A stretch of DNA of 64,000 nt from Brumimicrobium mesophilum (GTDB lineage: Bacteria; Bacteroidota; Bacteroidia; Flavobacteriales_D; Crocinitomicaceae): positions 1 to 64,000 of the forward strand of contig NZ_PVSS01000011.1 of NCBI RefSeq assembly GCF_003025005.1, written 5' to 3'. The position numbers were made by a program, and so were the translations under genes. Of this stretch, positions 57,868-64,000 are shown piece by piece (within the stretch, counting starts at the first letter, position 1; each line of letters opens with the position of its first letter). Under the pieces are notes generated by a model. The model was given only the letters and a program-made list of their open reading frames with translations, ran no database searches and was not told the origin of the DNA.

Positions 57868-58545
57868 TTACTCTATCTGTGTATAATAATGAAATACTTG
57901 ATCTTCGACATTACAATTAGAACCTAAAGTAGCATCGTAATCTGTAGCACTAATTGCAATTTCAGCATCACTGATAATCTGCTTAAGTTCATCAGGGTTA
58001 ATTGCTAAATTATTTTCTGTTTTAGTGTATTGATTTATAGCGGGAGGTTCAATATTCTTAATTGGTTTATCGACTTCAACCAGAATTTCTTCTTTTTCAA
58101 TTTTTGAATTTCGTTCAATTTGATCGTTCTCAATCGAATCTTCTTTTAATTTTTCTACAAGCTCTTCTTTTGTCTCTTGTGCTTCATTTTCAACGATTAA
58201 TTGATGCTCTGTTTTTGGAGTTGAATTGAAAAATTGACTATAAACCAAAAATAAGAGTGCCAATATTGCTGCAGCAGAAGAAATGTAAATCGACCAATTA
58301 ATTAGAACAGGTTTTTTTGAAGAATTTAATTTAACAAGAAGTGCGTTATTGATTTTCTGTTGAGGCTGGATTCCGAATTTATCAATACCAATTATTGGTG
58401 AATTTATTAACGTAATCGCTCTGATTTTATCGAATTCTTCAGGTGACATTTGACTTAGTACAATTCGTTTTTGAGATTCGTTCAAACATGAAAAATCTCC
58501 CAATTCAATTAACTCTTCAATTGTATAGTTGTCCGTTTTTCCCAT
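57868..58545 (-). CDS. Single-pass membrane protein downstream of an ECF sigma (putative anti-sigma)
   Basis: A 225-residue protein with an N-terminal cytoplasmic part (LIELGDFSCLNESQKRIVLSQMSPEEFDKIRA), one membrane segment (about 80-102, INWSIYISSAAAILALLFLV) and an acidic Lys/Glu-rich outer part. Placed 53 bp after an ECF sigma gene on the same strand, it has the topology of an anti-sigma factor, but no zinc-binding HxxxCxxC motif is present. Function therefore inferred from position and topology. Confidence 0.62.
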   Translation of the reverse strand: MGKTDNYTIEELIELGDFSCLNESQKRIVLSQMSPEEFDKIRAITLINSPIIGIDKFGIQPQQKINNALLVKLNSSKKPVLINWSIYISSAAAILALLFLVYSQFFNSTPKTEHQLIVENEAQETKEELVEKLKEDSIENDQIERNSKIEKEEILVEVDKPIKNIEPPAINQYTKTENNLAINPDELKQIISDAEIAISATDYDATLGSNCNVEDQVFHYYTQIE

Positions 58546-58598
58546 GACCTTATTTTCTATTATTCATTTTCATTTCTTAACCTTGACTTGAAGCTACT

Positions 58599-59165
58599 TT
58601 ATTCGTTAAATACTTTTAATTCTATGCAAAGCTTTTTGATCGTATAAAATAATTTCGACTTTACAGTTCCTTCTGGACAACCTATAATTTCACTTATTTC
58701 AGGAACAGTTAGCCCATCCTGATGTTTCAATAAAAAAATCATTCTATTGTCATCAGACATTTTAGAAAGTTCCTTTTGTAAAGAAGTCGTGAAAAGTTCT
58801 TTGTCTATTGAAGAAGATAAGTTTTCGATTGCGTTAATATCTATCAATTGTGTCCAGTCAAAATTTTGATCCTTTGTCCAACTTCTTTCATTTTTGCGGT
58901 ATTTATTTTTACACATATTTGAAGCTATAGCATAAATCCAAGATAGAAAACGTTGATTTGTATCAAAAGTATTGAGTTTGTCTAACACTTTTATAAATAG
59001 ATCTTGCAAACAATCTTGTGCGATTTGTTCGTCTTGGTTAAGCCGTGTGTAAAAGAAGAACAACATACGTTTTGCATAACGTTGATACAGTTCGTTAAAG
59101 GCATTGTCGTTTCCTTTTCGCACCAAAAGCACGAGTTCCTCATCGGAATCGTGCTTATTGATCAT
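58599..59165 (-). CDS. ECF RNA polymerase sigma factor
   Basis: A 188-residue sigma factor (start at MINKHDSDEELV; a longer frame to 59186 adds seven residues without support). Region 2 is AFNELYQRYAKRMLFFFYTRL ... AQDCLQDLFIKV and FLSWIYAIASNMCKNKYR; region 4 is IFLLKHQDGLTVPEISEIIG, then CPEGTVKSKL. It follows the secreted-protein gene by 37 bp and precedes the putative anti-sigma gene, so the three genes are likely one operon responding to an envelope signal. Confidence 0.88.
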   Translation of the reverse strand: MINKHDSDEELVLLVRKGNDNAFNELYQRYAKRMLFFFYTRLNQDEQIAQDCLQDLFIKVLDKLNTFDTNQRFLSWIYAIASNMCKNKYRKNERSWTKDQNFDWTQLIDINAIENLSSSIDKELFTTSLQKELSKMSDDNRMIFLLKHQDGLTVPEISEIIGCPEGTVKSKLFYTIKKLCIELKVFNE

Positions 59166-59202
59166 TTTATGTCGCTTTTTAAACAAGATTTACTTGTGCT
59201 AA

Positions 59203-59781
59203 TTAATCTTCGAAACTTGTGTTCTGAGGAGCCGTAATTTTCTTTACAGTAGTTGTAGTTTGAGATTTTTCTACAATTTCAAAAGTTATGTCATCTAACC
59301 ACACAGAGCCTGTTCCAGCCAGAAGAACACCATAAGCAAGATTTACCGCTTCTTTATCAACGTCTAAAACAATTTCGTACTTTTCCCATGAGGTATTTCC
59401 TGTGATTTTGCGATCATTCATATTGTCGAAAGCAAGCGTTTTTCTGTTTTTTCCGTCTTTTTCTGGTGCGCCATCAACTCGCATCCATAAGCCAGTCCAA
59501 TCCTTAACATCTTTTGTTTTAATGTAAGCGGTTAATTTTACGCGTTTGTCTAAATATTTTTCTGGAATGAATCCTTGCATTATTGTGCCAAATCCTTTCG
59601 TTTTCGGATTAGTAGATTTGATAAAACCCACCTTCCCATTTCTATCTGCGTCGTTTTCGACACCTATTTCATAGGATTCAGGTTCGCTTCCTGCTAAAAC
59701 CCATCCTTCGACGTTGGTTAGTGGCTCTAAAGTAAATGAGAGTAAAACAATTGCAGAGAATAAAAACAATACCTTTTTCAT
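59203..59781 (-). CDS. Secreted galactose-binding-like domain protein
   Basis: A 192-residue exported protein: signal peptide (about 1-17), then a beta-sandwich resembling carbohydrate-binding or galactose-binding-like domains (KVGFIKSTNPKTKGFGTIMQ, RVKLTAYIKTKDVKDWTGLW, SWEKYEIVLDVDKEAVNLAY, GSVWLDDITFEIV). The C-terminal tail (QTTTTVKKITAPQNTSFED) is unstructured. First gene of the sigma/membrane-protein operon, so it may be a sensor or target of that system. A -7 box (CAAAAATA 59814-59821, minus strand) lies just upstream. No specific ligand can be named. Confidence 0.7.
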   Translation of the reverse strand: MKKVLFLFSAIVLLSFTLEPLTNVEGWVLAGSEPESYEIGVENDADRNGKVGFIKSTNPKTKGFGTIMQGFIPEKYLDKRVKLTAYIKTKDVKDWTGLWMRVDGAPEKDGKNRKTLAFDNMNDRKITGNTSWEKYEIVLDVDKEAVNLAYGVLLAGTGSVWLDDITFEIVEKSQTTTTVKKITAPQNTSFED

Positions 59782-59883
59782 AATTCAATTTTTAAGTTCG
59801 AAGCTATCTACACCAAAAATAGAATATCGTTCAATCAAATTCTAAAAAACTTTATATAGATTATTTAAAAATAGGCTACCGTG

Positions 59884-59941
59884 AGTTTTTATTAAGTACA
59901 ACCACGAGTTTAAAACTCGTGGTAGCGTATTAATAAAAACT
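59884..59941. repeat. Nested palindrome upstream of leuS
   Basis: Outer arms AGTTTTTATTA (59884-59894) and TAATAAAAACT (59931-59941) enclose a perfect inner palindrome, ACCACGAGTTT-A-AAACTCGTGGT (59901-59923). It lies between the divergent leuS and secreted-protein genes. Confidence 0.75.
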
Positions 59942-59987
59942 AAACCTATTCTAAAGCTTTCTTTACAATTACCAACTTAAAAAAAAT

Positions 59988-59995
59988 TATCTTTG
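59988..59995 (+). promoter_or_regulatory. Candidate -7 box of leuS
   Basis: TATCTTTG matches TAnnTTTG and lies 28 bp before the leuS ATG. The -33 position reads TTTAC rather than TTTG, so the match is partial. Confidence 0.45.
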
Positions 59996-60023
59996 CCTTT
60001 TCAAAAACGAAACAGTAAAAAGC

Positions 60024-62837
60024 ATGGAATACGAATTTAACGCGATAGAGAATAAGTGGAGAAAGTATTGGCAAGAAAACAATACTTACGTAGCCAAAAT
60101 GGACTCAGAAAAACCAAAATATTATGGTTTATCGATGTTTCCTTATCCTTCTGGGGCAGGACTACACGTTGGACACCCACTGGGATACATCGCTTCGGAC
60201 ATTTATGCGCGTTACAAAAGATTGAAAGGATTCAACGTTTTGCATCCAATGGGATATGATTCTTTCGGTTTGCCAGCTGAACAATATGCGATTCAAACAG
60301 GTCAACATCCTGCTGTAACGACAGATGAAAATTTGAAACGTTACCGTTCGCAATTGGATAAAATTGGTTTTTCTTTCGATTGGTCAAGAGAAGTGAGAAC
60401 TTCTGATCCGCAATATTACAAGTGGACGCAATGGATTTTTAAACAATTATTTGCAGCTTACTATTGTAAAGATGCAGATAAAGCTATGTCAATTGAAAAC
60501 CTTATTTCTGTTTTTGAAAAAGAAGGAAATACAAACGTAAATGCTGTTACTGCTTGCGAAATTGAATTTTCTGCAGAGGAATGGAATGCATTTGATGCGA
60601 AGCAAAAAGATGCTGTTTTGATGGATTACCGTTTGACGTATTTAGCAGATTCATGGGTAAACTGGTGTCCTGCTTTGGGAACTGTTTTGGCCAATGATGA
60701 AATCGTAAATGGCGTTTCAGAACGTGGTGGACATCCTGTTGAGCAAAAATTAATGCGTCAATGGTCAATGCGAATTACAGCTTATGCTGAACGTTTATTG
60801 AAAGGTTTAGACAAATTAGATTGGTCGGATGCTGTAAAAGATATTCAACGCAATTGGATTGGAAAATCTGTTGGTGCTTCTGTCAACTTCAAAGTTGATA
60901 ATCATGATGAGGAAATCCAAGTTTTCACCACTCGTCCTGATACAATTTATGGTGTTTCATTTATGGTTTTAGCACCAGAACACGAATTGGTAGCTAAAAT
61001 TACAACAGACGAATACAAAGATGAGGTGAGTGCTTATCAGCAAAAAGCTGGATTGAAGTCGGAGCGAGACCGTATGGCGGACACAAAAACAATCTCGGGA
61101 CAATTCACAGGAGCTTATGCTGTTCATCCTTTAAGTGGAGAAAAAATTCAAATTTGGATTGGAGATTACGTTTTGGCTTCCTACGGAACAGGTGCTGTAA
61201 TGGCGGTTCCATGTGGAGATCAACGTGATTATGATTTCGCGAAACACTTCGAAATTCCGATTAAAAACATTTTCGCTGACGTTTCAATTGAAGAAGAAGC
61301 CTACACTGAGAAAAAAGGAAAAATCGCTAATTCTGACTTCCTTGATGGATTAGAAGTTGCAGAAGCGATTCAAAAAGCAATTAAAGTTTTAGAAGAGAAG
61401 AAAATTGGGAAAGCAAAAACGAATTACCGTTTGCGTGATGCTGTTTTCTCTCGTCAACGTTATTGGGGAGAGCCATTTCCAGTATATTATGACAATGGAA
61501 TTGCGAAGACAATCGAAGACCAATATTTACCAATCGAATTACCAGAAGTAGACAAATATTTACCAACTCCAGATGGGAAACCACCTTTAGGAAATGCTAC
61601 AGAGTGGTTTTGGGATACTGAAAAGAATGAATTAACGAGTAAAGATAGAGCAGACGAAGAGAATGTTCATCCAATGGAATTGAACACGATGCCAGGTTGG
61701 GCAGGTAGTTCATGGTATTTCTTGCGTTATATGGATCCATCAAATGATGGTGCATTCGTTGCCAAAGAAAAAGCAGAATATTGGAATAACGTAGATTTAT
61801 ACATTGGTGGTGCAGAACACGCAACTGGACACTTATTGTACTCTCGTTTTTGGTCAATGTTCTTGCATGATTTCGACTTTATTCCTTTCGAAGAGCCTTT
61901 CCAAAAAATGATTAACCAAGGAATGATCTTGGGAAGAAGTAGTTTTGTTTACCGTGATAAAGAAAGTGGTAAATTCATCAGTTTCGGAAAACGCAAGAAA
62001 TATAAAGTTGCAAGACTTCACGTTGACATTAACATTGTTGACAACGATAAATTAGATACTGAAGCTTTCAAGGCATCTCGAGAAGAATATGCAAACGCAG
62101 AATTTATCGTAGAAGATGACGGAACATATATTTGCGGAAGTGAAGTTGAAAAGATGTCAAAATCGAAATTCAACGTTCAAAATCCAGATGATTTAGTAGA
62201 GAAATACGGAGCGGATACTTTAAGAATGTATGAAATGTTCTTGGGTCCAATTGAGCAAGCAAAACCATGGGACACGAAAGGAATCAACGGAGTAAATAAC
62301 TTCTTACGTAAAGTGTGGAGATTGTTCCATGACCAAGAAGGGAATGTAGTTCTTTCTGATGACAAAGCAGATGCAAAAGCATTAAAAACGATGCACAAAA
62401 CCATCAAGAAAGCGCAAGACGATATGGACCGTTATGTGTTCAATACAACGGTTTCAGCATTGATGATTTGTGTGAATGAATTGACAGAACAAAAATGCAA
62501 CAACAAAACTATTTTACAAGATTTAGTTGTTTTATTGACTCCATACGCACCTCATATTGCTGAAGAATTATGGGTGATTTTAGGAAATGAAGCAGGAACA
62601 GTGAGTGATGCGACATACCCGATTTGCAACGAAGAATACTTAGTGGAAGATGCATTTGAATATCCAGTAAGTTTCAATGGTAAAATGCGTTTCAAGGTAG
62701 AATTACCAAACAATTTATCGAAAGACGAAATTGAAAAAGAAGTGCTTGCAATGGAGAAATCACAACATTATTTGGATGGTAAAACACCGAAAAAGATCAT
62801 TGTTGTTCCTGGAAGAATTGTAAATATTGTGGTTTAG
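60024..62837 (+). CDS. leuS: Leucyl-tRNA synthetase
   Basis: A 937-residue class I aminoacyl-tRNA synthetase charging tRNA-Leu. The ATP site is PYPSGAGLHVGHPLGY (HVGH at 48-51) and VEKMSKSKF (KMSKS at 709-713). The editing (CP1) domain is intact, with VFTTRPDTIYGVSFMVLAPEH and GTGAVMAVPCGDQRDYDFA. The C-terminal anticodon-binding helices and a short zeta-like tail follow. Compared with E. coli LeuRS (860) it is longer, with an extra insert near 145-200 that is common in Bacteroidota. Shares a long palindromic terminator with convergent bioY. Confidence 0.97.
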   Translation: MEYEFNAIENKWRKYWQENNTYVAKMDSEKPKYYGLSMFPYPSGAGLHVGHPLGYIASDIYARYKRLKGFNVLHPMGYDSFGLPAEQYAIQTGQHPAVTTDENLKRYRSQLDKIGFSFDWSREVRTSDPQYYKWTQWIFKQLFAAYYCKDADKAMSIENLISVFEKEGNTNVNAVTACEIEFSAEEWNAFDAKQKDAVLMDYRLTYLADSWVNWCPALGTVLANDEIVNGVSERGGHPVEQKLMRQWSMRITAYAERLLKGLDKLDWSDAVKDIQRNWIGKSVGASVNFKVDNHDEEIQVFTTRPDTIYGVSFMVLAPEHELVAKITTDEYKDEVSAYQQKAGLKSERDRMADTKTISGQFTGAYAVHPLSGEKIQIWIGDYVLASYGTGAVMAVPCGDQRDYDFAKHFEIPIKNIFADVSIEEEAYTEKKGKIANSDFLDGLEVAEAIQKAIKVLEEKKIGKAKTNYRLRDAVFSRQRYWGEPFPVYYDNGIAKTIEDQYLPIELPEVDKYLPTPDGKPPLGNATEWFWDTEKNELTSKDRADEENVHPMELNTMPGWAGSSWYFLRYMDPSNDGAFVAKEKAEYWNNVDLYIGGAEHATGHLLYSRFWSMFLHDFDFIPFEEPFQKMINQGMILGRSSFVYRDKESGKFISFGKRKKYKVARLHVDINIVDNDKLDTEAFKASREEYANAEFIVEDDGTYICGSEVEKMSKSKFNVQNPDDLVEKYGADTLRMYEMFLGPIEQAKPWDTKGINGVNNFLRKVWRLFHDQEGNVVLSDDKADAKALKTMHKTIKKAQDDMDRYVFNTTVSALMICVNELTEQKCNNKTILQDLVVLLTPYAPHIAEELWVILGNEAGTVSDATYPICNEEYLVEDAFEYPVSFNGKMRFKVELPNNLSKDEIEKEVLAMEKSQHYLDGKTPKKIIVVPGRIVNIVV

Positions 62838-62841
62838 ATTT

Positions 62842-62897
62842 TTTTTTCACACCTTGCAGAGACGCACGGCCGCGCATCTCTGCAAGGTGTGAAAAAA
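62842..62897. terminator. 56-bp palindromic repeat at leuS/bioY convergent ends
   Basis: A palindrome centred on CGGCCG: TTTTTTCACACCTTGCAGAG mirrored by CTCTGCAAGGTGTGAAAAAA, 26 of 28 pairs matching. It fills the space between the two stop codons and carries T runs in both directions, so it can terminate both genes. The GCAGAGACGCACGGCCG core looks like a repeat family. Confidence 0.85.
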
Positions 62898-62902
62898 TCC
62901 TA

Positions 62903-63457
62903 TTAATCGGCATTGTTTACGGAGACTGCGTTTACCGAAATTCTGTTGACTACTTTCTTAATCAGCCACCCCAATAATCCACCAATCAGTATTTTTACAA
63001 TGCCACCCAAAACAAATGGATTAAAACCATAAGTTACAGCATCTGAAATTCCTAAATTAAAGGCCAATCTGGTCACACCAAACAGTAAAATTACACAGGT
63101 TCCAGAGAAAGCAGCCAATAAAGAATTGACAAAAGTATTTCTGAATCTCTCGGAAAGAAACCCAGTCAAAATCCCACCAAAAAGAAAGCCAATTAAATAA
63201 CCGCCACTATTTCCGGTGAAAGCAGAAATTCCGTTTCCACCATCTGCGAAAACTGGAAGTCCAACTAATCCAATGATGAGGTAGAGTAAAATTGTGATCG
63301 TTCCCTCTTTCAAACCTAAAACATAAGCCACCAGCAAAACAGCTAAAGTCTGTCCAGTTACGGGAATATTCACCTCCAAAAGATTCAATTCTATTTGAAA
63401 TTGCGTAAAGAGAACCAATACAATCAATCCTACTAAAATTCGTAAACTCATTTTCAT
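62903..63457 (-). CDS. bioY: BioY biotin transporter
   Basis: A 184-residue membrane protein with about six hydrophobic segments and the BioY signature NIPVTGQTLAVLLVAYVLGLKEG, GLPVFADGGNGISAFTGNSGGYLIGFLFGG. BioY is the substrate-binding component of biotin ECF transport and can work alone or with an energising module (BioMN), which is not seen here. The ATG two codons in (63451) is an equally good start. The last residues (RISVNAVSVNNAD) are repetitive, encoded by CCGTAAAC-type sequence. Convergent with leuS. Confidence 0.9.
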   Translation of the reverse strand: MKMSLRILVGLIVLVLFTQFQIELNLLEVNIPVTGQTLAVLLVAYVLGLKEGTITILLYLIIGLVGLPVFADGGNGISAFTGNSGGYLIGFLFGGILTGFLSERFRNTFVNSLLAAFSGTCVILLFGVTRLAFNLGISDAVTYGFNPFVLGGIVKILIGGLLGWLIKKVVNRISVNAVSVNNAD

Positions 63458-63504
63458 GGTATAAATGTATAAAAATTCACCAACGGTGAAAAAATCCTTG
63501 AAAA

Positions 63505-63552
63505 CCCGCGTTTGAAAATCCGCGTCATCCGTGTTCCATCACAGCGCAAATG
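63505..63552 (+). repeat. GC-rich dispersed repeat, copy 4
   Basis: CCCGCGTTTGAAAATCCGCG followed by TCATCCGTGTTCCATCACAG and CGCAAATGCGG; same order as 10606-10652. It lies in the short gap between bioY and the GT39 gene. Confidence 0.68.
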
Positions 63553-63605
63553 CGGTTAATTTTCAGTAATTTCGCATCTATCATTAAATTGTAATTCCGT
63601 CACGT

Positions 63606-64000
63606 ATGAAACAACGCTCAAATCAATGGATTCTCATCATCATTTTGGTGATTTCTGTTGTTTTAAGAATGTTTAATTTTTCCGAAATTCCGTTTACGCA
63701 TGATGAATTTAGCGCCTTAGATCGCCTCGATTTTGACAGTTTTTCTGCTTTAATAAACGAAGGAGTTAAAATCGATGGACATCCAGCAGGAGTTCAAGTT
63801 TTTCTCTTTTATTGGTCTAAAATCTTTGGACTTTCAGAACAAGCAATCAAATTCCCATTCATCGTTTTTGGAGTGCTGGCCGTTTATTTTACTTATCTTA
63901 TTGGTAAGCGTTGGTTCAATGAAACCGTGGGGCTATTAACAGCAGCAGTCGTTTCTTCCTTGCAATATACAGTGATGTTTAGTCAAATTGCCCGACCGTA
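63606..64000 (+). CDS. GT39/PMT_2-type glycosyltransferase (3' partial)
   Basis: The frame opens at ATG 63606 and runs to the right edge (131 full codons). It starts MKQRSNQWILIIILVISVVLR with a first membrane helix, followed by FTHDEFSALDRLD, where the Asp-Glu pair after the first helix is the catalytic-type motif of GT39/ArnT-like enzymes, then IDGHPAGVQVFLFYWSKIFG and further membrane helices (VFGVLAVYFTYLIGKRWF, LLTAAVVSSLQYTVMFS). Such enzymes transfer a sugar from a polyprenyl-phosphate donor. The C-terminal part is outside the window, so specificity is unknown. Confidence 0.82.
   Translation, partial: MKQRSNQWILIIILVISVVLRMFNFSEIPFTHDEFSALDRLDFDSFSALINEGVKIDGHPAGVQVFLFYWSKIFGLSEQAIKFPFIVFGVLAVYFTYLIGKRWFNETVGLLTAAVVSSLQYTVMFSQIARP

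Noticed and set aside
1-64000. tRNA or rRNA genes, prophage, IS transposases
   Set aside because: Reading the gaps gave no cloverleaf with a TTCRANNC arm, no rRNA-like sequence and no transposase, integrase or phage structural genes; a formal tRNA scan could not be run.

Overview
The window is AT-rich and looks like a chromosome segment from a Bacteroidota bacterium, most likely order Flavobacteriales (a Fluviicola/Crocinitomicaceae-like organism is my guess, not shown by the sequence). The reasons are type IX secretion (T9SS) sorting domains on three large secreted proteins, a PorP/SprF plus PorE-like pair, Bacteroidota-type promoters (TTG-N19-TAnnTTTG), a DksA-like protein lacking zinc cysteines, an LspA with a long insert, and a LETM1-related biofilm-type protein. 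No rRNA, tRNA, CRISPR array, insertion sequence or prophage was seen.

Layout. 1-5.06 kb: a T9SS cassette of a calcium-repeat adhesin (5' end outside the window), a PorP/SprF outer-membrane partner and a PorE-like OmpA protein. 5.3-18.4 kb: housekeeping and catabolic genes, namely orphan paaZ, polA, a saccharopine-dehydrogenase-like gene, a WG-repeat protein, kynU, hemL, and a HAD phosphatase coupled to a secreted propeller protein. 18.5-21.2 kb: a LETM1-related protein, a patch of palindromic repeats and two lipoproteins. 21.4-28.3 kb: a probable light-response island with a CarH/LitR-like MerR regulator, an ECF sigma factor, crtI, crtB, idi and a 6-pyruvoyl-tetrahydropterin synthase, which overlap or abut, then a flavin reductase and a DNA photolyase. 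28.5-30.1 kb: bcp and lplA. 30.1-31.4 kb: a DUF559 nuclease-like gene embedded in GC-rich palindromic repeats, with a tandem but internally deleted second copy. 31.4-34.9 kb: a large PKD-domain T9SS protein. 35.1-43.3 kb: a surface-polysaccharide locus with the ABC exporter ATPase at its start, the permease at its end, and a methyltransferase, four glycosyltransferases and a pyruvyltransferase-like protein between them. 43.5-47.4 kb: a sugar-nucleotide epimerase/dehydratase, an M43 metalloprotease and dksA-like/lspA. 47.4-59.8 kb: a nitroreductase, an alcohol dehydrogenase, a SPOR protein, a TonB-dependent receptor, dxr and an ECF sigma/membrane-protein operon. 60.0-64.0 kb: leuS, bioY and the start of a GT39-type glycosyltransferase.

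How genes connect. Dxr (MEP pathway) and Idi supply isoprenoid precursors to CrtB and CrtI, and the MerR/sigma pair probably controls them. The photolyase lies close by, so pigment and repair may form one light-protection programme. Cyclase and hydroxylase genes for later carotenoid steps are not in the window. The ABC exporter with its carbohydrate-binding extension would export the glycan built by the intervening enzymes.

The most unusual layer is intergenic. At least six families of palindromic repeat are scattered through the gaps. Some act as terminators at convergent gene ends, one pair shows an inverted hairpin loop and a compensatory change, and one family surrounds the DUF559 gene in a way that suggests a nuclease-associated repeat cassette.
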